A stretch of 64,000 bases of DNA, taken from Haemonchus contortus (Eukaryota > Nematoda > Chromadorea > Rhabditida > Trichostrongylidae). Each line of letters opens with the position of its first letter. The stretch's first letter is position 1. The position numbers and the translations under genes were made by a program. Shown one piece after another: positions 33,606 to 44,679 of this stretch. The stretch lies in contig LS997564.1 in assembly GCA_000469685.2 (NCBI GenBank), positions 21,548,960 through 21,612,959 of the forward strand, written 5' to 3'. The notes under the pieces are model-generated. The model had not been told where the DNA came from. It made no database searches and saw only the letters and a list, made by a program, of their open reading frames with translations.

Positions 33606-34224
33606 ATTGCACCCAGTGGTTTACTGTGTTGTTGCCGACACATTAACCTATGCATAATGTGTTGTAAGAGATCCAAATATTAAAAACCAGATAACTGAAA
33701 AGTCTGATCCGCAACGACTGACTTTGTACGTGTGGAACTCGCGTTTTTGTTAAATTTGATATTGTGTGGATCTTAGACAGCGGTTTAACATCGTTTCCGT
33801 TGACAATCAGTCATATTTACCGAGCAGAACCTAATCAATTACGAGAAATTTATTTCGACTCCGATTTTTCTCGAATATCATCATACCACTCGGAATAGGA
33901 AGAGAGCTGTTCACATTTTATACAAGCTAAAAGAGATTTTTCCCGGCTTGGAGTAGAAGTTTGACATTGAAGTGACATTTAAAAAGACATTTTAAAAAAG
34001 GTTCGAACATATTTTTGGGCTATCTATGATATCATTTTCAATTATTTTCCCATACAGGTAAACCAGTAATGCCCCGGAAGCGAGCCAGCACTCCGAAGGA
34101 ATGTATCGATAAGGTAGGTGGTAGACGTGGAGCGGTGTAGCGTACTATTGTAATTCGAGTGGTATTAGTCGAAAAGCCTCTTAATGGAATGTGATCGAAG
34201 ACGATCAGGAACCATCTACTGGTG
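33606..34224. other. Unassigned spacer
   Basis: No supported gene in this AT-rich stretch. Confidence 0.4.
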
Positions 34225-34635
34225 GGTGTTACCGGGTAACGGAAGTTCTCCCCTATCGCGGCATTCTCCCTTGCGGCATGCGGCAAATGTCACTGCAATT
34301 ACCGTACTCCCGCCAATCGATAGGACACGGAATTTTTCGTTGATTGCCTTGCTCTTTTATTAGATTTTATCGTTTTTTCTTCTGTTTCTTTTTCGTTTTC
34401 GTGTTTATTAGACTTGATTAATTAGAATGACCCCTCCTATATAAACGACGATCAATACCGCATTGGAATTGAAAAGAGCGGCCAGCCAATTCAAATAATT
34501 AAAGGACTCCCTACCTCACAAATTGCGCGCTCCAATCTTCCATTTCAATCCCGCGATAGGCGGCGGGTGCGGCGTCTGCGACGCCGTGTTAGGGGAGAAG
34601 TTCCCGGACCCGGTGTTACCCACACGTCTAGGCCA
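34225..34635. repeat. Inverted repeat pair of about 40 bp
   Basis: The minus strand at about 34268-34225 reads AGGGGAGAACTTCC...ACCCGGTAACACCCAC. The plus strand at about 34594-34635 reads AGGGGAGAAGTTCC...ACCCGGTGTTACCCAC. The copies are inverse and about 320 bp apart. They could be the ends of a small DNA element; no target duplication was found. Confidence 0.55.
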
Positions 34636-34639
34636 GGCA

Positions 34640-35060
34640 TACTGGTGATACAGAAGCGAAATGGGTGAAGTGCCATGAGTGTGCCGAATTACGTGATAGA
34701 ACCTCTTCTATGGCTACTTCAACAGCAACAGATCCTTCATTGAAAGACACTAGTTGCCACGATTTTTGGTTCATGTGGAAAAGAAAAATGATAGCGATAT
34801 TATCGAAAACGATGGCTGCTAGGCATGCTAAGCTCGATAGGAGAGTCGAAGGCCTTCTGAATAAGCCTTATTTTCCTGGCGCTCATGGGTAAATGCGAAT
34901 GTGGATTCCTTGGCTGCACTGTAGCATTTTGAAGTAAACCCGTATTGACGATGTTCCCACGTACTCACTCCACTTACAGGGCTACTTATACACCCCACAA
35001 ACGATTTCTTTCGCCACGACCGATCACTTCTCTAGACATACATTCCTTTTATTGCCTAAA
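34640..35060. other. Unassigned spacer
   Basis: A 75-codon plus-strand frame (34665-34892) has no recognised domain. No repeat is evident. Confidence 0.4.
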
Positions 35061-35330
35061 GAGGGCAGAGGTGGCGTATGGTGCACTCCGCACAAACATG
35101 GTAACGAGTTCGAATCCCGGATCTATATCCAGCCAAGCCTTTCACCCTCCAGAGTCGATTAATTGGTACTAGACTCGTCTGGGAACATAAGAGCACCAGC
35201 TTGTACATCGTTTGGCCACCGCAATTCACTGTATAAGCCACATACGCATTCAATCCGCCACTACGATTCCGAATGGAAGTCGAATGCCTCAGACAGGATT
35301 GATTAATGCCCCGAGACTTTTACTTTACCA
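35061..35330 (+). mobile_element. tRNA-derived SINE, copy 4
   Basis: Begins GAGGGCAGAGGTGGCGTATGG with a damaged A box. The B box GAGTTCGAATCCC (35108) is intact. The body keeps AGAGTCGATTAATTGGTACT, AGACTCGTCTGGGAACATAA, TTGTACATCGTTTGGCCACC, CACATACGCATTCA, ACTACGATTCCGAATGGAAG and the tail GGATTGATTAATGCC. Confidence 0.8.
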
Positions 35331-36102
35331 TATTGCCTAAACGCCTAAACAAGTCATTACTCTGGAAAGGACCTTAACAGAAGGTAGATATCGTAACGAG
35401 GGAGAGCGGAAGGCTCTAATGAGTGTTAGCTCAATGATGTTAGGGAAAAACAAGCATAAAAATATAAACATCAAAAAACACAGCAGTTTACGCATTTTGG
35501 GATAGCTGACATAAAACCTACACATTACTGAATAGGAACTAATTCTGAATGAAGCGAGATGTAAAAAACGTAATAGTTGTAGGGAAAGCAGTAACCTTGT
35601 CATTTTTTATTTTAATCTTTATTGTTGCACATTCTTCTTCACATTTGATGAAATATCACAATTCGATGAAAATCTTTTTGATCGAGTCTTTCGATCTTCG
35701 GCTCTCGCTAAAAAGTTCAGCTGCTGTCCTGCCATTGAGCCACCAAAATAGGATCAAACTCCATCATGAGGTCCATTCACCACTGTTGACGATTGGCGAT
35801 TTCCGATCAACATCATCTATTTTGAAATTCAACAACGGCGGAGACGCTCACAATGGCTGGCGATTTTTTTCTTCTGCACATCCACAGCACTTCCCTGCGT
35901 ATGCTTTGGTTAAAGCAAAAGTAAATGATAGCGTGAACTCCTAAAAATAGGACTTTGAGCCAAAAATGTCAAGCCTCCAACTCGATTACCTCTTTGAAAA
36001 GGTCAAGTATCAATTTATACTTCGGATTGTGGATAACTTTCAGAATTCAGAAAAATGATACTTTCCGAAAAATCTAAATGAAACACTAAACGTTACCGTG
36101 AC
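35331..36102. other. Unassigned spacer
   Basis: The 131-codon frame at 35549-35944 begins with a hydrophobic N-terminus after MKRDVKN (signal-like), then has no recognisable domain. It could be a small secreted-protein exon, but composition gives no further support. Confidence 0.35.
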
Positions 36103-36456
36103 TCATTTGCCACAAAACGTGCCCAGCAATGACGACTCCTGAAGGCATAGGACTTGGATGTTCCTGCGCTTCATGAGATCAGCGACTTCCCGGGACTTCC
36201 CAGTGAGCGATCCCACATTTAGAGTCCCTATTCGAACTAACTTCTTTGGCCGAGGTCGTTCACTCCTCGGTAGCCCTCGCATACTGTCCACAGAACTCAG
36301 GCGAGGGCCCTGTGCGCCACTTCCGGGTGACGTCCTAGCTTTATCACGGATACTCTTTGAGACTTTAGACATATTTGTTGTGACTGGTTTCTCCATCAGC
36401 CGGCCTGTCAACCTGGCCTGACGCTGGTACCGATACCATTTTTGCAATTTTTGCAA
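36103..36456 (-). mobile_element. RTE-type LINE, start of ORF with endonuclease N-terminus (truncated)
   Basis: The minus-strand frame of 117 codons reads KLVRIGTLNVGSLTGKSREV and MKRRNIQVLCLQE, the first two conserved blocks of the apurinic-type endonuclease (catalytic N and E). It then ends with divergent sequence and a stop, so the LINE is truncated inside the endonuclease. The frame is intact over these blocks, suggesting a younger copy than 7697-8266. A tRNA-like sequence lies immediately upstream at 36473-36547. Confidence 0.8.
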
Positions 36457-36472
36457 GGCATGGAGTTGCCTC

Positions 36473-36547
36473 GGCAGGGATCGAACTCACACTTCCTCTA
36501 AGTGCAGACGTGAGCCTACACTCTTATCCACTCGGCTATCCCTGCCC
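36473..36547 (-). promoter_or_regulatory. tRNA-like leader upstream of the LINE endonuclease
   Basis: Minus strand: GGGCAGGGATAGCCGAGTGG at the start (A-box-like TAGCCGAGTGG) and GAGTTCGATCCCTGCC at the end (B box). GGCAGGGAT and ATCCCTGCC pair, and TGTAG/CTGCA could form an anticodon-like stem. The 3' acceptor strand overlaps the T loop, so this is not a canonical tRNA. Its position 16 bp before the LINE frame suggests an internal polymerase III promoter or a tRNA fused to the LINE 5' end. Function is inference. Confidence 0.55.
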
Positions 36548-36954
36548 TCAATGACGACGCCTCCCGATATTGGTAAGAATCCTAGCAAAACGTAAGAAAG
36601 CGATGTTATCGCTGTTGTTGAACAGATAAGCAAAGCTTGAATGAATAGCTGCAACAATTTCGTCACAAAAACTTTAAGTACAAGAAGTTAGTATAGTTAT
36701 GGAGGCTAGTTTCAGCCTTCATAGAGCAAAAGTTTCGATATGTTCATCAGCAGACCTAGGGTAAACGCTTGTTTCTACGCGGGATTTTCAAAGAAAACAT
36801 CTTCGACCTCCTATGTTTATTGTAAATTGAGTGTTACGATATTGGCCATAGTTTCGTTCAAAGGAAATAGGTTTCGGGAGAACGGTAGCTGGATGGCAAC
36901 GAAGTGCAAGATGCACGGCCTAAGCCCTTTTTCAACTCGTTGCGACAGCTTTTG
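36548..36954. other. Unassigned spacer
   Basis: No supported gene or repeat. Confidence 0.4.
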
Positions 36955-37085
36955 TATTGGATTAAAGATAAAGGACAAAAATATAAAGCCTTTGGCGTTA
37001 GTCAATCCCTTTTCTGGGCCTGGACGAGCCACGATTCGATCCCCAGGTCATGTGCATGATACTAGTGCCACACCGCCTCCGTTTT
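36955..37085 (-). mobile_element. tRNA-derived SINE, copy 5 (internally deleted, reverse)
   Basis: Minus strand: GGAGGCGGTGTGGCACTAGT, B-box-like GGGGATCGAATCG, then a short body joined directly to the family tail GGGATTGACTAACGCC. The middle of about 150 bp is missing compared with the other copies. Confidence 0.6.
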
Positions 37086-37137
37086 ACCCCTTTCGGATAG
37101 GAAAGTACGTTTGAGCAGAACAATAATTATCACTTAA

Positions 37138-37842
37138 AGACACAGTTCACGATAATTTTGGGGTATCCGGTTTTTGACGAATAATGTTAGATACGGCCTA
37201 CATTAGTACAATGGAAAAGGACAAAACGCGAAAAACGATGAATAAAAAGAAATAGAAAGCTTCAAAAAAGAAGAGAAAAGGGGGGTTGGACGAGTTACAC
37301 AGCCAGTAAACGGCGATAAGGGAATTTTCGGGCGAGTCAGACAAACGCGACGCAGTGTCTGCAATTGCACACGACACACCAAACAGCTGATTTCGGCTTA
37401 TTCGTTAAAACTATTTACTCTTCTGCTGCTATTAAGCTGAATTATGCTGCGGAATCAATTCGCCGGGACGAGAAGGTAAGTAAATTTGATTATATTAATG
37501 TTTTTACGGGGAAATTTTCTTCTATATGTTTTTATTTCGTTGAATTGGGCTATTTCATAAATTCCGTGCTAGTATTTTCAATTGTTTGGCAATTTGCCAA
37601 TCAGCTCATCGATTTTTCACCAACTTCGCTCCTGTGCGAATGTTGTGAACGGCAATTAGATTTCATTAGATTTCGTAGTTAGCCTAGCGAGGGGTGGCGG
37701 TTGACCGTGGCTCACTCTCCAATCCCTTGTGCCCTATCCAGACCGTTTTTCGACCTCATTTCGGCACAGATGGTATCAGAGGAGGCCCCGAATTCATACC
37801 ATGTGCAAATCTCCGAAACCATTTTTATCGTGAATCGTGCCT
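37138..37842. mobile_element. TTAA-flanked MITE (piggyBac type), copy 3
   Basis: TTAA on both sides (37134-37137, 37843-37846). Termini AGACACAGTTCACGATAA and TTATCGTGAATCGTGCCT. Length 705 bp. Body shares the GGGGGGTTGGACGAG motif with other copies. The 105-codon frame within it is not a recognised protein. Confidence 0.9.
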
Positions 37843-37846
37843 TTAA

Positions 37847-38427
37847 GTTTGCAAAATGTTACCTGCACTTGAAATTTGTGGTTAACTCCTTTTGTGAATT
37901 TTCGCATACTGAATACATAAAAACAGAGAACCGAGTAAAGACTAAAGAGTATAATCACTATTGCGATATTGTGTATTGGCACCAGTAGAGTAATGAAGTG
38001 GGCGGTTTCCTGAAGAAAAAGTCACGATAACGTCAACATTGAAGGGAATGAGAACTTCTCAGCGATTACCATAATGGCTGTGATTTCGTGAATAACATTT
38101 TTCTCAGTGCTGCACACTCAAACCCTACTTTTTTGTTGCCCTATTGAAGCCACACTTGTAAGAGAATTAATTGAAGAATATAGTCTTTCTTTCTAGTCAC
38201 CGCTTCAGCTGATTAATTTTTTTGAGGAATAAAGCAGCTCTCAAGTAATCAGTATCAGTTAGCCTCATTTTCGTGCGAAAATCTCGAATCACTCTTTTCA
38301 CATTTCCGGCGAAGGCAAAGCGCTTCTAGACTATCTGTCATTTGGGACTGAGAAGGAGTTTTGTTGAGTGGCTCCCAGTATGTGGCGTCAAAATAAACGC
38401 TTACAGGAAAGGAAGGCGTTGAAGAAC
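37847..38427. other. Unassigned spacer
   Basis: No supported gene; AT-rich. Confidence 0.4.
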
Positions 38428-38429
38428 TA

Positions 38430-39893
38430 CAGTACTCGCGGTAAGAACTCAAAAATTTACGAGAATACCGCGAGTTCGCGTCTTTTTCGTCTTTTCTTCA
38501 TAAATCGCTTCAAAATAAACTAATCGAGGAGAAAAAATACCTTTGAACTCAGCTCATCGAGCTCTACACGATGATGCACTGAAATGTTGAAAATGCTTTA
38601 TTTTGGATTACGCCATGCACTTGAGCTCCATCCGAAAAGTGACTGCATGCACATGGGACGCACGCTTTAGTGCTTGAAGGGGCTCTTTTGTCCCTGAAGA
38701 TGATCTGTTCAGAATTTGCTTCGGATTGCGCCACGTAATCGACTTTACTCAGTAAAATGTGGAAATGATTGTTGGGTTTGTTCAGTCTCCATTGTTCCTT
38801 TTTTGGTTTGAAGGCTGTAGATAAGTGCATCTACGTTCTCTGCACTCAACACTCCTCTTTACAGGTTCCATTGATAATATGACATCAATTTACGGCAAAA
38901 TAACAAAGTCGATATTTTTGGCATTTTCCAATCTTTGGAGGAATTTTCCGGAATCGGAATCTGAGGAGATGGTGTTTCGGCACTCCACTGTCGAAGACAT
39001 CTCTTTTTGGTTTGCAAGAATGTTATGGTATACCCTATCATAGATCAAAATTTCTCCCTTGGTATGGCCCCAAACTTCGAACTTCGTCAAGGCCAAATCA
39101 TAAAACAACGTTTTTTCCCTTCCCGCTGGGGGAAAAACAATCATTAGATAGCACTTTTTACGGAGAATCTAACAGTATACAATTTAATTGCAAAAACTGA
39201 AACGACAAGGGGAAAAACATAATTTTGTAATTTGAGTGTGACGATAAGCGAAGTTTGGAGCCATACCAAGAGAGAACTATTGATCTTTGATAAGGTATAC
39301 CATAATAGCCTCGCAGAACACAAAGTTAGTCTACATTAGTGGATTGCCTCGCTGCCGCCTCCTCAGATTCCGTAGAAAAATTCCTCCAAAATTGGGGAAA
39401 TGTGAAAAAATTCGACTTCGTTATTCTGCCATAAATCTATGTCATTTTCTCAATGGAACCTGTAGAGAGGAGTGTTGAGTGCAGAGACCGTAGATGCAGT
39501 CATCTACAACCTCCAACCCAAGAAAGGAACGATGGAGACTGAACAAAACCAACAATCATTTCCACATTGTACTGAGTAAAGTCGAGTACGTGGCGCAATC
39601 CAAAGCAAATTTCAAAGAGATCATCTTCAGGGACCAATAGGATCCTACAAGCACTAAAGCGTGCACCCCATGTGCATGCAATCACTTTTCGGATGGAGCT
39701 CAAGTGCATGGCGCAATCCAAAATGAAACCTTTTTCAACATTCCAGGGTACCATCTTGTAGAGCTCAATGAGCTGAGTTCAACAATATTTTTCTCCTCGA
39801 TTAATTATTTTGAAGCGATTTATGAAGAAAAGACGAAAAAGACGCGAACTCGCGGTATTCCCGTAAATTTTTGTGTTCTTACGGCGAGTACTG
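38430..39893. mobile_element. TA-flanked foldback element, 1464 bp
   Basis: Terminal CAGTACTCGCGGTAAGAAC (38430) is mirrored at 39893, and TA flanks both ends (38428-38429, 39894-39895). The arms are long (about 600 bp each; left to about 39050, right from about 39270), and include a subterminal inverted motif TACTCGCGGTAA...TACCGCGAG within each end. Small indels distinguish the arms. No transposase is visible. TA duplication and CAGT ends suggest the Tc1/mariner (IS630) superfamily. Confidence 0.88.
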
Positions 39894-39895
39894 TA

Positions 39896-40198
39896 GTTGA
39901 ATACACTCAGTTAGAATCAAAGTGTTAAACCAAGCATCATAAGCACTCCTCGGGACTACTGTGACAAACTTTTATTATTCAGAGATTAGAAACTTGCCCA
40001 GAGCCTACAAAAATACATGGACCATAAGAGCGACTATGTCAAAAAAAAGTCAGACAGTTTTCAGTTTTCAAACTGTTACAAAATGCAGGTGTTATATAGT
40101 GTAAATATATATTTGCGCATTTATGTAGAAACACAAGACACCATATCCTTCGATTTGGGTTTACATTTGCATGCTATGTGTTATTTGCAATGTAGAAA
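39896..40198. other. Unassigned spacer
   Basis: No supported gene; AT-rich sequence between two TA-flanked elements. Confidence 0.4.
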
Positions 40199-40200
40199 TA

Positions 40201-41467
40201 CAGGGTGCGCCATAAATATGGTAACAACTTTTCAAACCTCCGTAATTTCCTTGTTCGGAGGGTTTCTCCAAATCTGCACCTGCCCTTATGTTCATGATAT
40301 ACCTCAGACCACATACCTACTTTGAGGTTTTCAAGTCGTCAGATTTCGGAAAACGGTGGAGCCCCGTAGACATCAACCAACCGCCACGACTTTACACGCA
40401 TTCGGTGAGCCCCTTTCCGGAATCGCTCCTCGTTTCAACATTTCCCACATGGCGGTCTCTTGAAACGCGATGCGTAGACAGGTCAACGACAAACATTAAA
40501 ACAGGCGTCTTGTCTCACATAGTACCCTTTTTCTGGGTACAATAGTCTGGGAAGCAGTATGCTGCGGAGCCTTCAGAGACACAAGACAAATGACTGCTGA
40601 TTTGTTTGTATGTTCTAAATCGATGGCAAAAGTCCACCTGAAGTAAATACAATTGTATCCAAATAAAATTCGAAAGCCTCTAGGCTTCTTGACGTAAAGA
40701 AGTTGGAGAGAAAAAGCAAATGCCGTGCGCTACTTGCGCGCGGCACGCGCTTCGCCACACTTGTTTCTGAGTAAAGGTTGTTTAGCGTGGAAGAAATGTT
40801 GACATCTCAGAGTATTTGTGTATTTTACACTACGAGTGCTGAAGTCCCGAGAAAGGCCGGATCGCCTCTCATAGCCATTTTTCGTCTTTTATGATGGTTT
40901 GAGCTAGAATCTCTACCATCACAGCGATATCTCAGATTTTGGTCGAGAAAAGTACAGAAATTATTCCGAACCTTTTTAAGAAGGGGGTTTCTGAAAGTAT
41001 GCAGCTGAAGGTCAAAGATTTTTTAGGGATCCGATTTGAAAACTGCGGTGCACTTGCTCATGAATGGGAAACGATCGAGACTGGTGCTGAAGAAATGCTC
41101 GCGACCATATCCCACCTTCTAATTCTTCTACAAATTTCCCGGAGCACAATGTGATGGGTCGCTAGATATAGTCCGTATTGGAGAGGAAAGTCTGCGCTTC
41201 AAATTGCGCCGCTGCTGCTGCTCCTGAGAAATCACTGGAAAAAGCCTAGACTAAAGTTTCTCAGGAACTTCTGCGTGCCACCGTCGATGAGTAGCCGAAG
41301 CGTCTCCTAGCTATAATTAGTACAGAAAACGTTTCTATAAGATCATTGTGTATTTGTTCTGTAGGTGCGATGCATAGTGAATAACTCACATGGATTCATC
41401 ATGCATCAATTAGAACTGCGGTTTTTGTAGCCCAATTCTTTTGTTACCATATTTATGGCGCACCCTG
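40201..41467. mobile_element. TA-flanked DNA element, 1267 bp
   Basis: Terminal inverted repeats CAGGGTGCGCCATAAATATG (40201) and CATATTTATGGCGCACCCTG (ending 41467) are perfect over about 27 bp, with TA on both sides. The length is that of a full Tc1/mariner element. The interior frames (40288-40545, 40939-41154) do not show a clear DDE domain, so it is either a degraded transposon or a non-autonomous derivative. Confidence 0.9.
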
Positions 41468-41469
41468 TA

Positions 41470-42007
41470 TGTATTAAAAAAACACCATCTACGAGTTCGT
41501 ACATATCATGTTATGTCAAAGTATGTAGCACTTTGAAGCGGTTGTAGAGAAGTTTACAGTTAGCGTTCGGCACTAATGGTTCATTGAGTCTCCAAATTTA
41601 TCTATATGTTTATTATTTACTATGATCTGCACGCATTTAGCTTCAAAAGCTATATGGAGTGTTCCTTAAGTGCTGAAGGATAATCGTGTGTAATTTCTCT
41701 GGACAATCATCAGCTATGGCAAATCTTCAAATTTTGCATCTATGAACCGGAACAAAAAAAAAACAGAAAACCCCATCCTGTCTAAAAAATCATTTAGTAT
41801 TAAATTGAAGGGAATTATCTGCCAAAAGCTTCGCAACAGTCCGGATTTCTTATGATTTCTGGTAGCTTTTGTTGTAAATAGTTCGCTACTTTATGTATGT
41901 ACCAGGCGATTCTATGATATAGCAGTCAGTTGACCAGATCACCTTCAACCTTATTCTTCCAGGCTATGAAGTTTTGGGTCAAGGTGAGCAGAGAACCGCT
42001 AAGACTG
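41470..42007. other. Unassigned spacer
   Basis: No supported gene. Confidence 0.4.
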
Positions 42008-42246
42008 TTGCCTTATACTGTCTGCCTCCCTCCTCCCCCCTAGCACTGTCTCCGCCGGCCGGCGTGCCGGCGGAGACAGTGCTAGGGGGGAGGAGGGAGG
42101 CAGACAGTATAAGGCAAACAGTCCGTGCCCCTTCGAAGGTTTTTTGTTTTGAGCCCCTCGAAAGGGCGTGGACTGTTTGCCTATCTGTCTGCCTCCCTCC
42201 TCCCCCTAGCACTGCCTATGCCTGCACGCCGGCCGGCGGACTATGA
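42008..42246. repeat. Nested GC-rich palindrome with a third arm
   Basis: 42008-42117 is a near-perfect palindrome: TTGCCTTATACTGTCTGCCT to its inverse, with the centre at the GCCGGC repeats near 42062. Next, AAACAGTCCGTGCCCCTTCG at 42116 is inverted at about 42158-42180 (CGAAAGGGCGTGGACTGTTT), forming a second hairpin. A third copy of the first arm (CTGTCTGCCTCCCTCCTCC) lies at 42185-42245, ending in GCCGGCCGGCGGA. Polypurine/polypyrimidine tracts in the arms add to the structure-forming potential. No gene is present. Confidence 0.92.
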
Positions 42247-43610
42247 AAGTAGCCTATGGGTAGACACTCGGTCGTCATATGGGTAAAAATGTAAGGAAGA
42301 TTCAGCCGGATTTGTTTTGCTTATACGCTTGGGTTATTTATGGAAATAAATTTGGATTATCGCAAAATTTTTGACTTTCCGTACCCTCCGCACGATCTGA
42401 TACATCTGTCTTTACGAGCTTGGGCTGCCTGAGTCAAACGCACCATTAATCATGTACAAGACTCTTCAACAACTCTGCTTTCTTCGTAGTAATAATGTCC
42501 ATGAGAACTCACTTTGGCGGGATCGTCAGTGATCATTGGAGACGCAACGTATGTCCCAATCATTGAGTTGAAAGGATTTGAACGAGTGATGAATGGTAAA
42601 ACAACCATGTACATTACCGATAGTCCCATCCAAATATATAACGATTTTCCTAGAATGTTATTCGACGGTATAATGGTTTAAATTTTGCCAAAAAAGTTTA
42701 AAGTTTCGGTTAAAGAAGGCTTATGATCAAAGGTGCACACCTCGGAACAGAAACCGGAGAAAATTTGCTGAAGGAATCATTTCAATTACACGATTCAACG
42801 CTAGCACTGTACAATTGAAGGAAGCTCCCGACCATACACCTGAAAGCCATAGGCTTTGGTTTATAGTATGAACGACTAGCGACATAATTCATGCCAATGA
42901 GTGGTGGCTCTTGAAAGCTTGAGTATTGAGTACCTATAGATTCATAGAGTAAAATACAAGATATCTGCTAATTTTTGTTGACCTACAATATGAACTTGAA
43001 CACTCTTTTTCAATTTTTATGAAATAAAATCGAAGAATCGCAAAACCTACACCATGAAAAATAGCCAGCGAACCAGTTGATACCGACTGATGTGCAAAAA
43101 ACTGCTCCAGTCTGAAAACTATTTCCATTAGCAATGTCTCAGAGGTATTTTTCAGTGTTATTCATAAGGTATTCAGTAACATTCTAGCCGGGTACAGCTT
43201 TCTTTCCGTTTCGGAATAGATTACTATAGCTCTCTCATCACCCATTTATTTTTTCGGTACCAGTAACCAGCCAGAAAAACATTACATTGAGATCTCTCAT
43301 AGTCTGATCGACAACAGAAATTTCCTCTACGAAATTCGGTGATGTTCATGGGGAGGCTTCCGAAATGAGCAGCTCCAGTAACAGGTGCTCCATGGTCTGC
43401 TCTGCTACTCTTGTTAGTGGCTCTCAAGCATTGAGCAAACTATATTCATACTTTTCAGATGACTATCGATCTGGTGTCCCGTATATTGAAATATTCTATA
43501 TTCAGCAAGCACTGCCATGAGAGGAAACCGAGGCATAACCGTAGTCGTGTTGTGGAATTGCAGGGCTTCCAGTTGACATTTACCGCAGTCAAGTATAAAA
43601 TTCTTTTTAG
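42247..43610. other. Unassigned stretch
   Basis: No supported gene in about 1.4 kb. The minus-strand frames at 42934-43134 and 43224-43427 have several cysteines but no domain I recognise. Confidence 0.35.
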
Positions 43611-43748
43611 CGACATTTCTCAAGTTTTGGTTTTGTGCCACCATTATTGAACAAGGTGCCAAAGGTGACGTATCCGCTAATTTTCCATTCAACCAGGGAA
43701 CATTCACTTCCGAAAGCCTTCGTTGACAAGAATATGCAGCGGCCCTCC
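43611..43748 (-). CDS. Possible exon of unknown gene
   Basis: On the minus strand, the acceptor-like CACCCTTACAG is followed by a frame reading EGRCIFLSTKAFGSECSLVE and later SGYVTFGTLFNNGG, ending in a stop. The acceptor and first 25 bp recur at 44500-44545, again as CACCCTTACAGGGGGCCGC...TTCTTGTCA. Duplication of an exon edge is suggestive, but no homology is recognised. Could be chance. Confidence 0.3.
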
Positions 43749-44494
43749 TGTAAGGGTGATATGAGCAGCAGGCAGAGAATAACAACAGATTAATGGCAGA
43801 TCAATTTTCAGACATTTTGTGATAGTGTCTCCTCCCTCCCACCTGGGAAACGCTGGTTGCCATTCGAGCTAGTGTGGACTTCAGGAACCTTCAGGATGAG
43901 TCATGTGTACTTTGTAAAACATGAAAAGCACCATAAAACGTCATAATGTCGTATTAAATCACATATTATTTTCTCGTGGCGATTTTATGAAACATTTTCC
44001 TCGCGAAAGCAAGAAGAAAGCATGCGTAGGGGAATAGGGGCCCTTCGATAAGACACAGCAATATCTGGTAAAAAAGCTGTCGGTCCAAAACGCCAGACAC
44101 GTTCATAGTGAGCCTTCGAAAATGGTTAGAATTAATATTAGCTACCACGAAAGTTTTGCTGCAGACCGTGACCCATAGCCATTCGCGTTACAAAACTATG
44201 GACAAAGCGGTATCTCGCCACGAAACAATGCAACACTATTTTCACTTCGGAAGTAAATGAAAGGTGCAATCACCAATCGTCCATTTTTCCTCTCTATACT
44301 TCATTGATACACTGAGAGCGATGGAAAGTCAAAGTTGACCAACAGTTTTATAAGTCGGTCATATGATTCGGAGCTCGTGGTTTTTCCTTTCGTTATGTGT
44401 TCTATCATCTTGCTTTAAAAATAACACTGACATGATGCCATTTACATTCGAGTTTTTTTTATTTATTTGTCAGTTGCTAGTACTATGTTATGTT
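43749..44494. other. Unassigned spacer
   Basis: No supported gene. Confidence 0.4.
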
Positions 44495-44549
44495 TGCTGA
44501 CAAGAATATGCAGCGGCCCCCTGTAAGGGTGATATGAGCAGAAGAGAAT
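44495..44549 (-). repeat. Duplicate of a 50 bp segment at 43725-43775
   Basis: GCTGACAAGAATATGCAGCG through GTAAGGGTGATATGAGCAG matches 43722-43762 with a few changes. It is the start of the possible exon described there and its acceptor. Confidence 0.7.
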
Positions 44550-44679
44550 GACAACATTAGTAGCAGAACAATTTCAACAACAACTCTAGCAAGATAAGGT
44601 TCCAGCGATCGATAACCTCTCTGATCGTCTAGTGTTGAGGGCGATATTTGCAAGAAGATACAAATCTCTGACCGTCAAA

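Noticed and set aside
35549..35944. Secreted protein gene of 131 codons
   Set aside because: A hydrophobic N-terminus alone is weak evidence; no homology, splice signals or codon bias support it.
36103..36547. Functional tRNA on the minus strand
   Set aside because: The 3' acceptor strand overlaps the T loop and the anticodon stem is irregular, so it is tRNA-like only.
42008..42246. Rho-independent terminator or attachment site
   Set aside because: There is no bacterial context; the structure is a nested long palindrome in nematode-like DNA.
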